This document shows positions 56,736 to 64,000 of a stretch of DNA of 64,000 nucleotides, one piece after another. Under the pieces are notes generated by a model that saw nothing but the letters and a program-made list of their open reading frames with translations, was not told the origin of the DNA and made no database searches. Numbering within the stretch: the stretch's first letter is position 1; the number at the start of each line of letters is the position of its first letter. A program made the translations under genes and the position numbers. The DNA is from Chitinophaga pinensis (GTDB lineage: Bacteria; Bacteroidota; Bacteroidia; Chitinophagales; Chitinophagaceae): positions 1 to 64,000 of the forward strand of contig CAMCMP010000015.1 in the NCBI GenBank assembly GCA_945876095.1, written 5' to 3'.

Positions 56736-57674
56736 TTATAATTTAACAGGAGTTCTTACTGGGTGTTTATTCTTTTTAGCGATATATTTCCCATATCCAT
56801 ATCCTAATGCAAATCCCAATGGGAAATCAGAAGCCCAATGTACCCCATTATTAACCATTGAAAAACTTAATAGACCTGCAATAGTATAACCCACCGGCTT
56901 TATCCAGCGCTTTCTAGGATAATTTTCGGACAAAATGGTTACCGCACTAACAAAAGTCGCCAAATGACCGGATGGATAAGCATCATATTTGGGCTTATTA
57001 TTTTGAAAATCATTCAGTGAAGGAAATGGTCGCCAGCGACCACCCGTTACTGTTGCATCCGAAGGATTTTCTCTTCCAGTACTATATTTAATTAGCTGCG
57101 TTTTTACACCTAGCGCCAAAAATGATTGCATTAGTTGACTAGCTGTTTGCAATGCTCTAGTATCATTTTTAATTTTTCCAGCAATTAAAAAACCTGCCGC
57201 CATATAAACTACCGAAGACCCCTGTCCAAAATTATAAAAAGCTGTATTAATATTTTTAGGCCATTTCATTAAATTAGTTTTTTTACCAAATAAATTGAGC
57301 TGTATCAAAGGCGCATTCGACTCACCTGCCTCAATGCCATGATTACTTGCAAAAGTCTGTACCCCATTGGTAATTCGCTGATCAAATGCTAATAATAACC
57401 CTGTAGATGCCGCTACAATAGCCAACTTAGGTAAGTTTTCTTTTTTGAAAGACTGTCTAACATAACCAACGGCATCCAAAGGAATATGAGTTAGAAAAGA
57501 AAAAGTTGAAGGCTTATAACAAGTAAACGAATCGCTATTCCTTTCTAAATAAAATGGTGACTTTGATAGAGAGTAAATAGTGTTTCGAGGTGAAGGTATT
57601 GTATCAATTAAATTTTTAGCTCCAACAAAAATTGGAAACAAAATCAATAGTAAAACGATACTTTTTATTTTCAT
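56736..57674 (-). CDS. PAP2-family phosphatase
   Basis: A 312-residue exported or membrane protein with a signal-like N-terminus (MKIKSIVLLLILFPIFVGAK). The PAP2 motifs are STGRENPSD (about 201-209; the usual KxxxxxxRP is altered), YPSGHLATFVSA (about 235-246, catalytic His of SGH) and NNGVHWASDFPLGFALG (about 278-294). Such enzymes remove phosphate from lipids, for example undecaprenyl diphosphate or lipid A. It overlaps the upstream PAP2 gene by four bases (ATGA). Confidence 0.85.
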   Translation of the reverse strand: MKIKSIVLLLILFPIFVGAKNLIDTIPSPRNTIYSLSKSPFYLERNSDSFTCYKPSTFSFLTHIPLDAVGYVRQSFKKENLPKLAIVAASTGLLLAFDQRITNGVQTFASNHGIEAGESNAPLIQLNLFGKKTNLMKWPKNINTAFYNFGQGSSVVYMAAGFLIAGKIKNDTRALQTASQLMQSFLALGVKTQLIKYSTGRENPSDATVTGGRWRPFPSLNDFQNNKPKYDAYPSGHLATFVSAVTILSENYPRKRWIKPVGYTIAGLLSFSMVNNGVHWASDFPLGFALGYGYGKYIAKKNKHPVRTPVKL

Positions 57675-58330
57675 AACAAAGAAGGACTCTGTTTTTTATT
57701 TTGTTTATTTTTTTTATCCATCCACTTTTCCACTTTGTAGGAAAGCCAAGCACTTCCTGCACCTACTAATGCTCCTACCAACACATCTGAAGGATAATGA
57801 ACTCCTTGATACATTCTTGCATAGCCTACAGTAGCAGCATATAAATAGGAAGGAGCTATCACATACCATTTAGGAAAAAGCAAACTCAAAGAGGTAGCAG
57901 TACAAAAAGCGGCAGAAGTATGTCCAGAAGGAAAGGAATAACTGCCTCCCACATCACGCTTAACTATATATGGATAAGTTACATAAGGCCTATCCCTTTT
58001 AATAATACGCTTCATTGATTGTGTAACTATACTCGAAACTACGAAGCCTCCAATCATGTAGGCAGCATTTTTTTGCAATTGCTTATCATGCCTTATAACA
58101 CCTGCAGTTAACAAACTTGCTGGGGCTACAATATTAAAAATAGTAACACTTTGCGCTGTAGCCTTTAAAAAATTATTTTTAAAAGTTGTTTCAGATTGAT
58201 TAATAGGTTGTAAAATATTGATATCCACATTTTGCCCATTTCCATAAAAATGAAAACACAAGATTATAAAGAAAAGGATAAGTATTTTTTTAAAACCCAT
58301 TGTTATTTGATTGATAAATAATGATTGCAA
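57671..58330 (-). CDS. PAP2-family phosphatase
   Basis: A 219-residue protein with an N-terminal hydrophobic segment (ILILFFIILCFHFYGNG, likely signal peptide) and a complete PAP2 signature: KRIIKRDRPYVTYPY (about 109-123), SFPSGHTSAAF (about 134-144) and GVHYPSDVLVGALVG (about 176-190). It is the first gene of a leftward pair of PAP2 genes with ATGA coupling. Undecaprenyl-pyrophosphate or lipid phosphatase activity in the envelope is likely; exact substrate is unknown. Confidence 0.88.
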   Translation of the reverse strand: MQSLFINQITMGFKKILILFFIILCFHFYGNGQNVDINILQPINQSETTFKNNFLKATAQSVTIFNIVAPASLLTAGVIRHDKQLQKNAAYMIGGFVVSSIVTQSMKRIIKRDRPYVTYPYIVKRDVGGSYSFPSGHTSAAFCTATSLSLLFPKWYVIAPSYLYAATVGYARMYQGVHYPSDVLVGALVGAGSAWLSYKVEKWMDKKNKQNKKQSPSLL

Positions 58331-58417
58331 GGTAACTTTTTAAATTAGTAAAAATTAATTTGTAGGGACAATTGATTCATAACACTTAAAAAATAAAACC
58401 TTCATAGCAACTATTTT

Positions 58418-60844
58418 TTATTTCACTTTAAAACTTAAAGGAATATTTAATTTGATACTAAAATTTCGACCCATATTAAATACACCCATTCTACCCGTAG
58501 CTAAATTTTCGGATGTGTATTTCAATCTACTCAAATGATTTTGATAGGTAACGTCTCCAAGATTGCTCCCTACTATATTTAGTGAAAATAAAGTAACGCC
58601 TTTTTTAGAAACAAAATCTGCCCCTAAAGCTGAATTCAATAAGCTATACGCCGCTGTTGCTGTTTCTGTATTGTAGGCAGAAAAAATATTGTTCTGAGCA
58701 AATGTATTATCCAATTCCAACTTCACATAAAAATTACAAATCGCTTTTTTTAATTTTTTAAAGTCGATTTTACATTCAGTAGTTAAATGGGGTGCGGGAA
58801 TAAAAGGTAAAGATTTTGAATTCGAAATTGCCTCATTTAAACGGCCTGCAACCAATGAAAATACATTTTGAATATGAAGCCAATCTAAAGGATGAGGATG
58901 AATGTCGATAGATGCCTCTAATCCATAAAGATTAGCTTTTCGCTGATCAAATTTAAATGCAGTTAACATTTTTCCATCTACCTCCATAAGTGAATCTCCT
59001 CCTTGAATAGCCTGCAACTTTCTATAAAAAATAAAATTATTAAAACTATTATGATACGCTGCCACTCCAATTGAAATATGTTCGGTATTAAAATCAGCGC
59101 TAGCATCTATTTGCGTGCTTGTTTCACTTTTTAAATTTACATTACCATATTCATACCGAATAGTCCCTTCATGTGCCCCATTGGAAGCGAGTTCTGAAAT
59201 ACTCGGCGCCCTAAAGCCTCTTGCAACATTCAATTTAACTATAACCCGACTACTCAATTCAGCAGCTAGCCCAATACTTCCTGAAAAATTACCAAAATTT
59301 TTATTAAAACCAATCCCTTTAGTATTGATTCCATCTAATAAATTATCTGCCTCCAAAATTCGATTATCATATCGAATACCGCCACTAAAGCTCAGCTTTT
59401 GAATTGTTTTTTTGGTGAAAAAATAAGTACCCAAATCAAATAATCGATAATCAGGTATCAATTGTTCTAAACCCTTATTAGAATTTTTTTGTTGCATCCC
59501 ATTAACGCCAACTGAGGTAGACCACCCTTCAATTTCTTTCCAATGAAATTGAGTCGTATAAGTAATAGTACTTAAATCGAAGTAAAGAGATGTTTCCTGA
59601 GGAAGATCAATATCGCCAAATTCCTTTCTCTTATTTTTTTGATACCCTACATTAATAGTCAATCTATTTTTTCCTATTTGAAAACTATTGTCAAAAGCTA
59701 TTTTATTATGCTGGATATTTTGATAAGGTATACCAGCATGGGTACTATTAAAATCACTCTCTGTAGCCCTGGATTCTCCACCACCTGCGACAGGCTTTAT
59801 AAAATAGCCCTGGGCATCCCTCTCTCCTTCTACTAAACCTGCTTTTAAATTAAAACTGCTGAACAATAAATGACTGAAGCCCCAGCTGCCATTATATCCA
59901 CCATACCCTCCAAAATTATGTTGATCAAATTTTGAATTAAAAACTCTGCCGTCAAATTTATTTTGATAATCAGCAGCTGCCACGGAAGACCCATATACAT
60001 TCCAATTAATACCCTCTATATTGCCTGCAAGATTTGCATTCAAAGTTCTTGCACGATTATTTGTCTGATAATTCGTAAATACATTTCCTTTCACTGTATT
60101 ATTTTCAACAGGAACATTGGTAATAATATTAATTACACCCGCCATGGCATCGCTTCCATAAATAAGTGAAGCAGGTCCTTTTAATATTTCAACTTTATTT
60201 ACACTAGATTCATCAATTTCAATCCCATGCTCATCGCCCCATTGCTGACCTTCTTGTCTAACTCCATCGTTTATGGTTAATACTCTATTGTAACCCAAGC
60301 CCCTAATAACTGGTTTTGAAATAGCAGGTCCAGTTGACATACTTGATACACCTGGGCGTTTAGCTAAAGCCTCGATAATGTTAGTCGAAGCAGTTTGCGT
60401 TAGATCTTGCTTCCTCAAAACAGATACTTGAAAGGGAACTTTTTTTAATTGAGTAGCTCCACTTACTCCTGTTATAATTACTGCATTGTTTTCTACCACC
60501 GATTCGAAAAGAACATACTCTTTTTTTGTATCGTTGGCTAAATTAATATTGTCAACAACAGTGGTATATCCCACGTGTGATATCTCTACCAGATGGATTC
60601 CAATAGCAAGACCGTTTATTTCGAAATACCCAGCAGCATTGGTAATAGCACCGGATTTTACATCGGCTAAATAGACGGATACCCCTGGTATCGGTGCATT
60701 TGTTTTGGCATCTGTTATGGTACCCGAAAAATTCACTTTTAATAAATTGTGCATCACATTGCCAAAAATTACCCCATTTGCAGAAGAATGAACTGCCGCC
60801 AAACATAGAAAAACAAAGATGCATAAACCTTGGAATGATTTCAT
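58418..60844 (-). CDS. TonB-dependent outer-membrane receptor
   Basis: An 808-residue receptor that takes up metal complexes or other ligands with TonB energy. It has a signal peptide (MKSFQGLCIFVFLCLAAVHS), a carboxypeptidase-regulatory-like domain (about 35-110, ISGTITDAKTNAPIPGVSVY-like, here VNFSGTITDAKTNAPIPGVS), a plug (about 120-245, SKPVIRGLGYNRVLTINDGV) and a 22-strand barrel. Its closest look is to siderophore/metal receptors such as FecA/CirA types. It is preceded by a small exported protein gene, suggesting a metal-uptake unit (inference). Confidence 0.88.
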   Translation of the reverse strand: MKSFQGLCIFVFLCLAAVHSSANGVIFGNVMHNLLKVNFSGTITDAKTNAPIPGVSVYLADVKSGAITNAAGYFEINGLAIGIHLVEISHVGYTTVVDNINLANDTKKEYVLFESVVENNAVIITGVSGATQLKKVPFQVSVLRKQDLTQTASTNIIEALAKRPGVSSMSTGPAISKPVIRGLGYNRVLTINDGVRQEGQQWGDEHGIEIDESSVNKVEILKGPASLIYGSDAMAGVINIITNVPVENNTVKGNVFTNYQTNNRARTLNANLAGNIEGINWNVYGSSVAAADYQNKFDGRVFNSKFDQHNFGGYGGYNGSWGFSHLLFSSFNLKAGLVEGERDAQGYFIKPVAGGGESRATESDFNSTHAGIPYQNIQHNKIAFDNSFQIGKNRLTINVGYQKNKRKEFGDIDLPQETSLYFDLSTITYTTQFHWKEIEGWSTSVGVNGMQQKNSNKGLEQLIPDYRLFDLGTYFFTKKTIQKLSFSGGIRYDNRILEADNLLDGINTKGIGFNKNFGNFSGSIGLAAELSSRVIVKLNVARGFRAPSISELASNGAHEGTIRYEYGNVNLKSETSTQIDASADFNTEHISIGVAAYHNSFNNFIFYRKLQAIQGGDSLMEVDGKMLTAFKFDQRKANLYGLEASIDIHPHPLDWLHIQNVFSLVAGRLNEAISNSKSLPFIPAPHLTTECKIDFKKLKKAICNFYVKLELDNTFAQNNIFSAYNTETATAAYSLLNSALGADFVSKKGVTLFSLNIVGSNLGDVTYQNHLSRLKYTSENLATGRMGVFNMGRNFSIKLNIPLSFKVK

Positions 60845-60933
60845 TTTTGTAAATTAAAAAATTGATTGTAAATAAAATTGCACCCGCAATAAGAAAGTAG
60901 CCCTCGTAATAAGAAGGCATAAGATTTAAAAAA

Positions 60934-61275
60934 CTAGGCAGTTATGGGTGGGCCCCTCAGCGAAAAGAAAGATGGGCGCTTAGTAAATAGAACACTTGCA
61001 AGCGAAGAAGAAAATCCAGAAATTAAAAGTGGCAGCCCAAAATGGAAATTGCTAACAGGAATGGAAAAGGATGAGTCCACCACAAAATGATCGCACTGAC
61101 AATGAATAGCCTTTTGTACCAATTGAGCCTTATCGCTGCTCGCCAATACCCCACTCGAATAATCTTTATGATTAGCGAATGTATCATGCAATAATTGTAT
61201 GGGAGCATTTCCTATTACAAAAAGTAAGAGCAGCAGCAGAGCCGCAATTTTTGATATGATATTATTTTTATACAA
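60934..61275 (-). CDS. Small exported protein upstream of the TonB receptor
   Basis: A 113-residue protein with a signal peptide (AALLLLLLFVIGNAPIQLLH). A metal-ligand-like segment KAIHCQCDHFVV (about 56-67) follows, and the C-terminus ends SLRGPPITA. Small proteins with such an HCxC motif and RGPP tail often precede TonB receptors in Bacteroidota (recollection, not searched). It is 89 bases upstream of the receptor gene and in the same direction, so co-transcription is likely. Confidence 0.65.
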   Translation of the reverse strand: MYKNNIISKIAALLLLLLFVIGNAPIQLLHDTFANHKDYSSGVLASSDKAQLVQKAIHCQCDHFVVDSSFSIPVSNFHFGLPLLISGFSSSLASVLFTKRPSFFSLRGPPITA

Positions 61276-61531
61276 ATTGATAAATTGTAACTATGTTGCA
61301 AATTAAGTACTTATTTTACAAATAAGTAAAATATTTTAAATACAATATCATTGTAATCTTAATGCTGATAAAAAATCATTTAATTTTCTATCCCTTTAAA
61401 AATGAAGGAAGTAAAATATAATTCAGTAAAACCGAATTATTTAAATCAGTTTTAGCAGGCTAGCATTTTTGGAATGGTCAAATAAAAATTATTTTCAATG
61501 GGGTGAGTAAACTTTATAAAATCAAAGCGCA

Positions 61532-62710
61532 TCAATCGATGTTTTCAATTACCGCTGCAATACCTTGACCGCCTCCTACACAAGCGGTGACAATTCCGTA
61601 TTTTTTACTCAATCTTTTCATATCATTTACTAATTGAATAGTAAGCTTACAACCAGTGCAGCCTAAGGGATGACCCAAAGCAATTGCACCTCCATTGATA
61701 TTTACCTTAGATGAATCCAATTCCAGCGTTCTAATAACAGCCAATGATTGGGAAGCAAATGCCTCATTGAGTTCAAACAAATCTATATCACCCAAACTTA
61801 TACCGGATTGTTTTAAGACTTTTGGAATGGCTTCAACTGGACCAATTCCCATAATACGAGGATGCACACCTGCACTAGCACAATTTACTAGTCGAGCAAT
61901 TGGTTTTAATCCCAATTCCTTAATCATTCTTTCACTCATCACAATCACAAATGCAGCACCATCACTTGTTTGAGAACTATTTCCTGCAGTTACACTACCA
62001 CCCAAAGAAAAGGCAGGCTTCAATTTAGCCAAACTTTCAAGAGAAGTATCCGCTCTTACTCCTTCATCCGTATCAACTGTAAATTTTCTTTTTTGCTTTT
62101 TTCCCTTTTCATCTAAATACACTTCTTCAATTTCAATAGGTAGAATTCCAGACTTAAAATAATCCTCATTAATTGCATTGCCAGCCTTTAGATGGCTCTG
62201 ATAACTGAAGGCGTCTTGATCCTCCCTACTGACATTAAATTCATTCGCAACCGCTTCGGCAGTTAATCCCATACTAACATAATAATCAGGATTGTCTTTG
62301 GCGATAGAATAAGCGGGCGAAGTTTTCCACCCTGCAGTGGGCACCATACTCATACTTTCTACACCTCCGGCGATAATACATTCTGCCATTCCCGTTCTAA
62401 TCTTTGCAGAAGCAATGGCAATACTTTCCAAGCCACTTGCACAATATCTGTTAATAGTAATTCCGGGTGCATGTATTCCTACAGCTTTTGCAGAAATCAT
62501 TCTTCCAACTTGCAAACCTTGCTCCGCCTCAGGTACCGCATTACCTACAATTACGTCATCAATTCTTTTTATATCCAATTGAGGTACGGTAGCTAATAAA
62601 CCCTTTATCAAATTGATAGCGAGATCGTCAGGCCTAGTAAACCTGAAAGCTCCTTTTTTACTTTTAGTAACAGCCGATCGGTAACCTGCTACAATATAAG
62701 CTTCCTGCAT
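61532..62710 (-). CDS. Acetyl-CoA acyltransferase (thiolase)
   Basis: A 392-residue thiolase of fatty-acid oxidation or acetoacetyl-CoA metabolism. The acyl-accepting cysteine is C90 (in NRYCASGLES). The other active-site segments are NEAFASQS, GGAIALGHPLGCTG and CVGGGQG at the C-terminus. All catalytic residues are present. FadA-like 3-ketoacyl-CoA thiolase is more likely than acetyl-CoA C-acetyltransferase, but the sequence alone does not decide. It is a single leftward gene divergent from pyrD. Confidence 0.92.
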   Translation of the reverse strand: MQEAYIVAGYRSAVTKSKKGAFRFTRPDDLAINLIKGLLATVPQLDIKRIDDVIVGNAVPEAEQGLQVGRMISAKAVGIHAPGITINRYCASGLESIAIASAKIRTGMAECIIAGGVESMSMVPTAGWKTSPAYSIAKDNPDYYVSMGLTAEAVANEFNVSREDQDAFSYQSHLKAGNAINEDYFKSGILPIEIEEVYLDEKGKKQKRKFTVDTDEGVRADTSLESLAKLKPAFSLGGSVTAGNSSQTSDGAAFVIVMSERMIKELGLKPIARLVNCASAGVHPRIMGIGPVEAIPKVLKQSGISLGDIDLFELNEAFASQSLAVIRTLELDSSKVNINGGAIALGHPLGCTGCKLTIQLVNDMKRLSKKYGIVTACVGGGQGIAAVIENID

Positions 62711-62785
62711 ATCCTATAAATTGATGATTGGTGATGAATCTTCTTTTAGTATTTTTTTAATAGTTGTTTATGCAACTTTCTATAC

Positions 62786-62793
62786 CAAAGTTA
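62786..62793 (-). promoter_or_regulatory. Thiolase promoter, -7 element
   Basis: The minus strand reads TAACTTTG (TAnnTTTG), about 75 bases upstream of the ATG at 62710. Confidence 0.5.
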
Positions 62794-62832
62794 TAAATTC
62801 TAAGGGAAAACAAAAAACTGATTACAGTCACC

Positions 62833-62840
62833 TAATTTTG
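62833..62840 (+). promoter_or_regulatory. pyrD promoter, -7 element
   Basis: TAATTTTG matches TAnnTTTG and ends only 7 bases before the ATG at 62848, so the pyrD transcript would be nearly leaderless. Confidence 0.55.
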
Positions 62841-62847
62841 CAAGATT

Positions 62848-63912
62848 ATGTACAGAATACTTAGAACGATTTTATTCTCCTTTAACCCTGAATGGGTGCA
62901 TTATTTTTCAATGAATGGATTGAAGTTTCTATGCAAACTACCCTTTGGAAAAGCAATTATAACTTCGCTTTTCAAAGTTTCAGGGAATCATTTAAATACC
63001 GAATTCATTGGGATCCACTTCACTAATCCAATTGGCCTTGGTGCTGGATTTGATAAAAATGCGCGTTACCTTAATGAATTAGAAGCGCTTGGCTTTGGTT
63101 TTGTTGAAATTGGGACTGTTACCCCAATAGCCCAAGCTGGTAATGATAAACCTAGGTTGTTTCGATTACCAAAAGATAAAGCACTCATCAACCGAATGGG
63201 ATTCAACAATGATGGAGTAGAAATCATTCAGGATCGTCTAAAAAAATGGAATAATCGATTACAAACCACAAGTAATTACCCTGAAAATCAACGACTAATT
63301 GTGGGTGGCAATATTGGCAAAAATAAAATTACTCTCAATGAAGATGCCTGGAAAGACTATGTTATTTGCTTCAATGCATTACATGAATTAGTAGATTACT
63401 TTGTTGTCAATGTAAGTTCTCCCAATACACCTGGACTTAGGGAACTTCAAGAAAAAGAGTCCTTAAGAAAAATTTTAACTGAATTGCAGAATCAAAATAG
63501 TAAGTTCAAAATTCAAAAGCCAATTTTATTAAAAATTGCCCCAGACCTTAGCATAGATCAAATTGATGATGTAATTGCTTTGGCTATGGAAATAAAATTA
63601 GATGGGTTGGTAGCTGCGAATACTACTATTGATAGGGAAAATTTATTAACCCCAAAAACGATGCTAGAAAACATTGGTGCAGGTGGATTGAGTGGCAAAC
63701 CCCTTCAAAAAAGAAGTACTGAAATTATTCAATACATTCATGAAAAAACGAATGGCAAATTACCAATCATTGGTAGTGGAGGGATTTTTAATGGAGCCGA
63801 TGCACAAGAAAAATTTACAGCCGGCGCCAGTCTTGTCCAAGTATGGACAGGCTTTGTTTATGAAGGACCTTCTATCGTAAAAAAAATAGGCCAACATTTA
63901 AAGAAAAATTAA
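62848..63912 (+). CDS. pyrD: Dihydroorotate dehydrogenase (quinone), class 2
   Basis: This membrane-bound flavoenzyme oxidises dihydroorotate to orotate and passes electrons to quinone. The 354-residue protein has the class 2 N-terminal extension (MYRILRTILFSFNPEWVHYF), the FMN segment NPIGLGAGFDKNARYLN (about 60-76), the motif INRMGFNNDG, the catalytic-serine motif VNVSSPNTPGLRELQ (about 189-203) and the C-terminal PIIGSGGI. It is complete. pyrC, from the same pathway, is at 18262-19602. The last 88 bases of the window after it show no gene. Confidence 0.94.
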   Translation: MYRILRTILFSFNPEWVHYFSMNGLKFLCKLPFGKAIITSLFKVSGNHLNTEFIGIHFTNPIGLGAGFDKNARYLNELEALGFGFVEIGTVTPIAQAGNDKPRLFRLPKDKALINRMGFNNDGVEIIQDRLKKWNNRLQTTSNYPENQRLIVGGNIGKNKITLNEDAWKDYVICFNALHELVDYFVVNVSSPNTPGLRELQEKESLRKILTELQNQNSKFKIQKPILLKIAPDLSIDQIDDVIALAMEIKLDGLVAANTTIDRENLLTPKTMLENIGAGGLSGKPLQKRSTEIIQYIHEKTNGKLPIIGSGGIFNGADAQEKFTAGASLVQVWTGFVYEGPSIVKKIGQHLKKN

Positions 63913-64000
63913 TCAAATCTTCTTTGGATTGATGTTAGTAAATCAATTGAGTTAAAATACAAATAACAAGAAAAGAAGGAAAAACTACACGGTAAACATT

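Overview
The window is an AT-rich chromosomal segment from a member of the Bacteroidota, most likely the Chitinophagales/Chitinophagaceae (inference). Several things point there: a porT-type type IX secretion gene directly after ubiE, a long eukaryote-like IleRS, a cysteine-poor DksA-like protein with a Lys/Ala/Pro-rich tail, a TonB receptor with an N-terminal carboxypeptidase-regulatory-like domain, DUF4422 glycosyltransferases, and many promoters with the Bacteroidota -7 element TAnnTTTG.

Layout. Bases 1-23,150 are core housekeeping: gyrB, an AraC regulator, ileS plus a DksA-like gene, a GNAT-like protein, dnaX, the pyruvate dehydrogenase E2 gene, a CoA-binding protein, a YkuK-like protein, a cyclophilin, divergent engB and ubiE-porT, pyrC, a MutS-like ATPase and an MsbA-like ABC transporter. 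Bases 47,200-53,600 are a glycosyltransferase cluster with mixed orientation and one decayed gene. Bases 53,700-64,000 hold a second ABC exporter, small membrane proteins, two PAP2 phosphatases, a TonB receptor with a small exported partner, a thiolase and pyrD.

The centre (23,155-47,195) is one comM (yifB) gene cut into three pieces by two different serine-integrase islands. Joining 23155-23817, 33243-33430 and 46499-47195 gives exactly 1548 bases, an uninterrupted 515-residue ComM. Island 1 (about 9.4 kb) entered directly before the Walker A codons and island 2 (about 13.1 kb) about 25 codons before Walker B. Joining the two ends of each island recreates an inverted repeat around the shared core (ATT for island 1, GATGT for island 2), as expected for attP sites of large serine integrases.

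Each island carries one large serine recombinase, one small resolvase-type serine recombinase, one or more HUH/Rep-like proteins and a DNA restriction or modification module. Island 1 has an operon of an EcoRI-family adenine methyltransferase, a DUF262-HNH protein and an EVE-like/Mrr nuclease, next to a ParB-methyltransferase fusion. Island 2 has a complete type I system (hsdM-hsdS-hsdR). No phage structural or conjugation machinery is visible, so these look like small integrative defence islands. They disable ComM, a helicase of natural transformation, in a way that precise excision would reverse.
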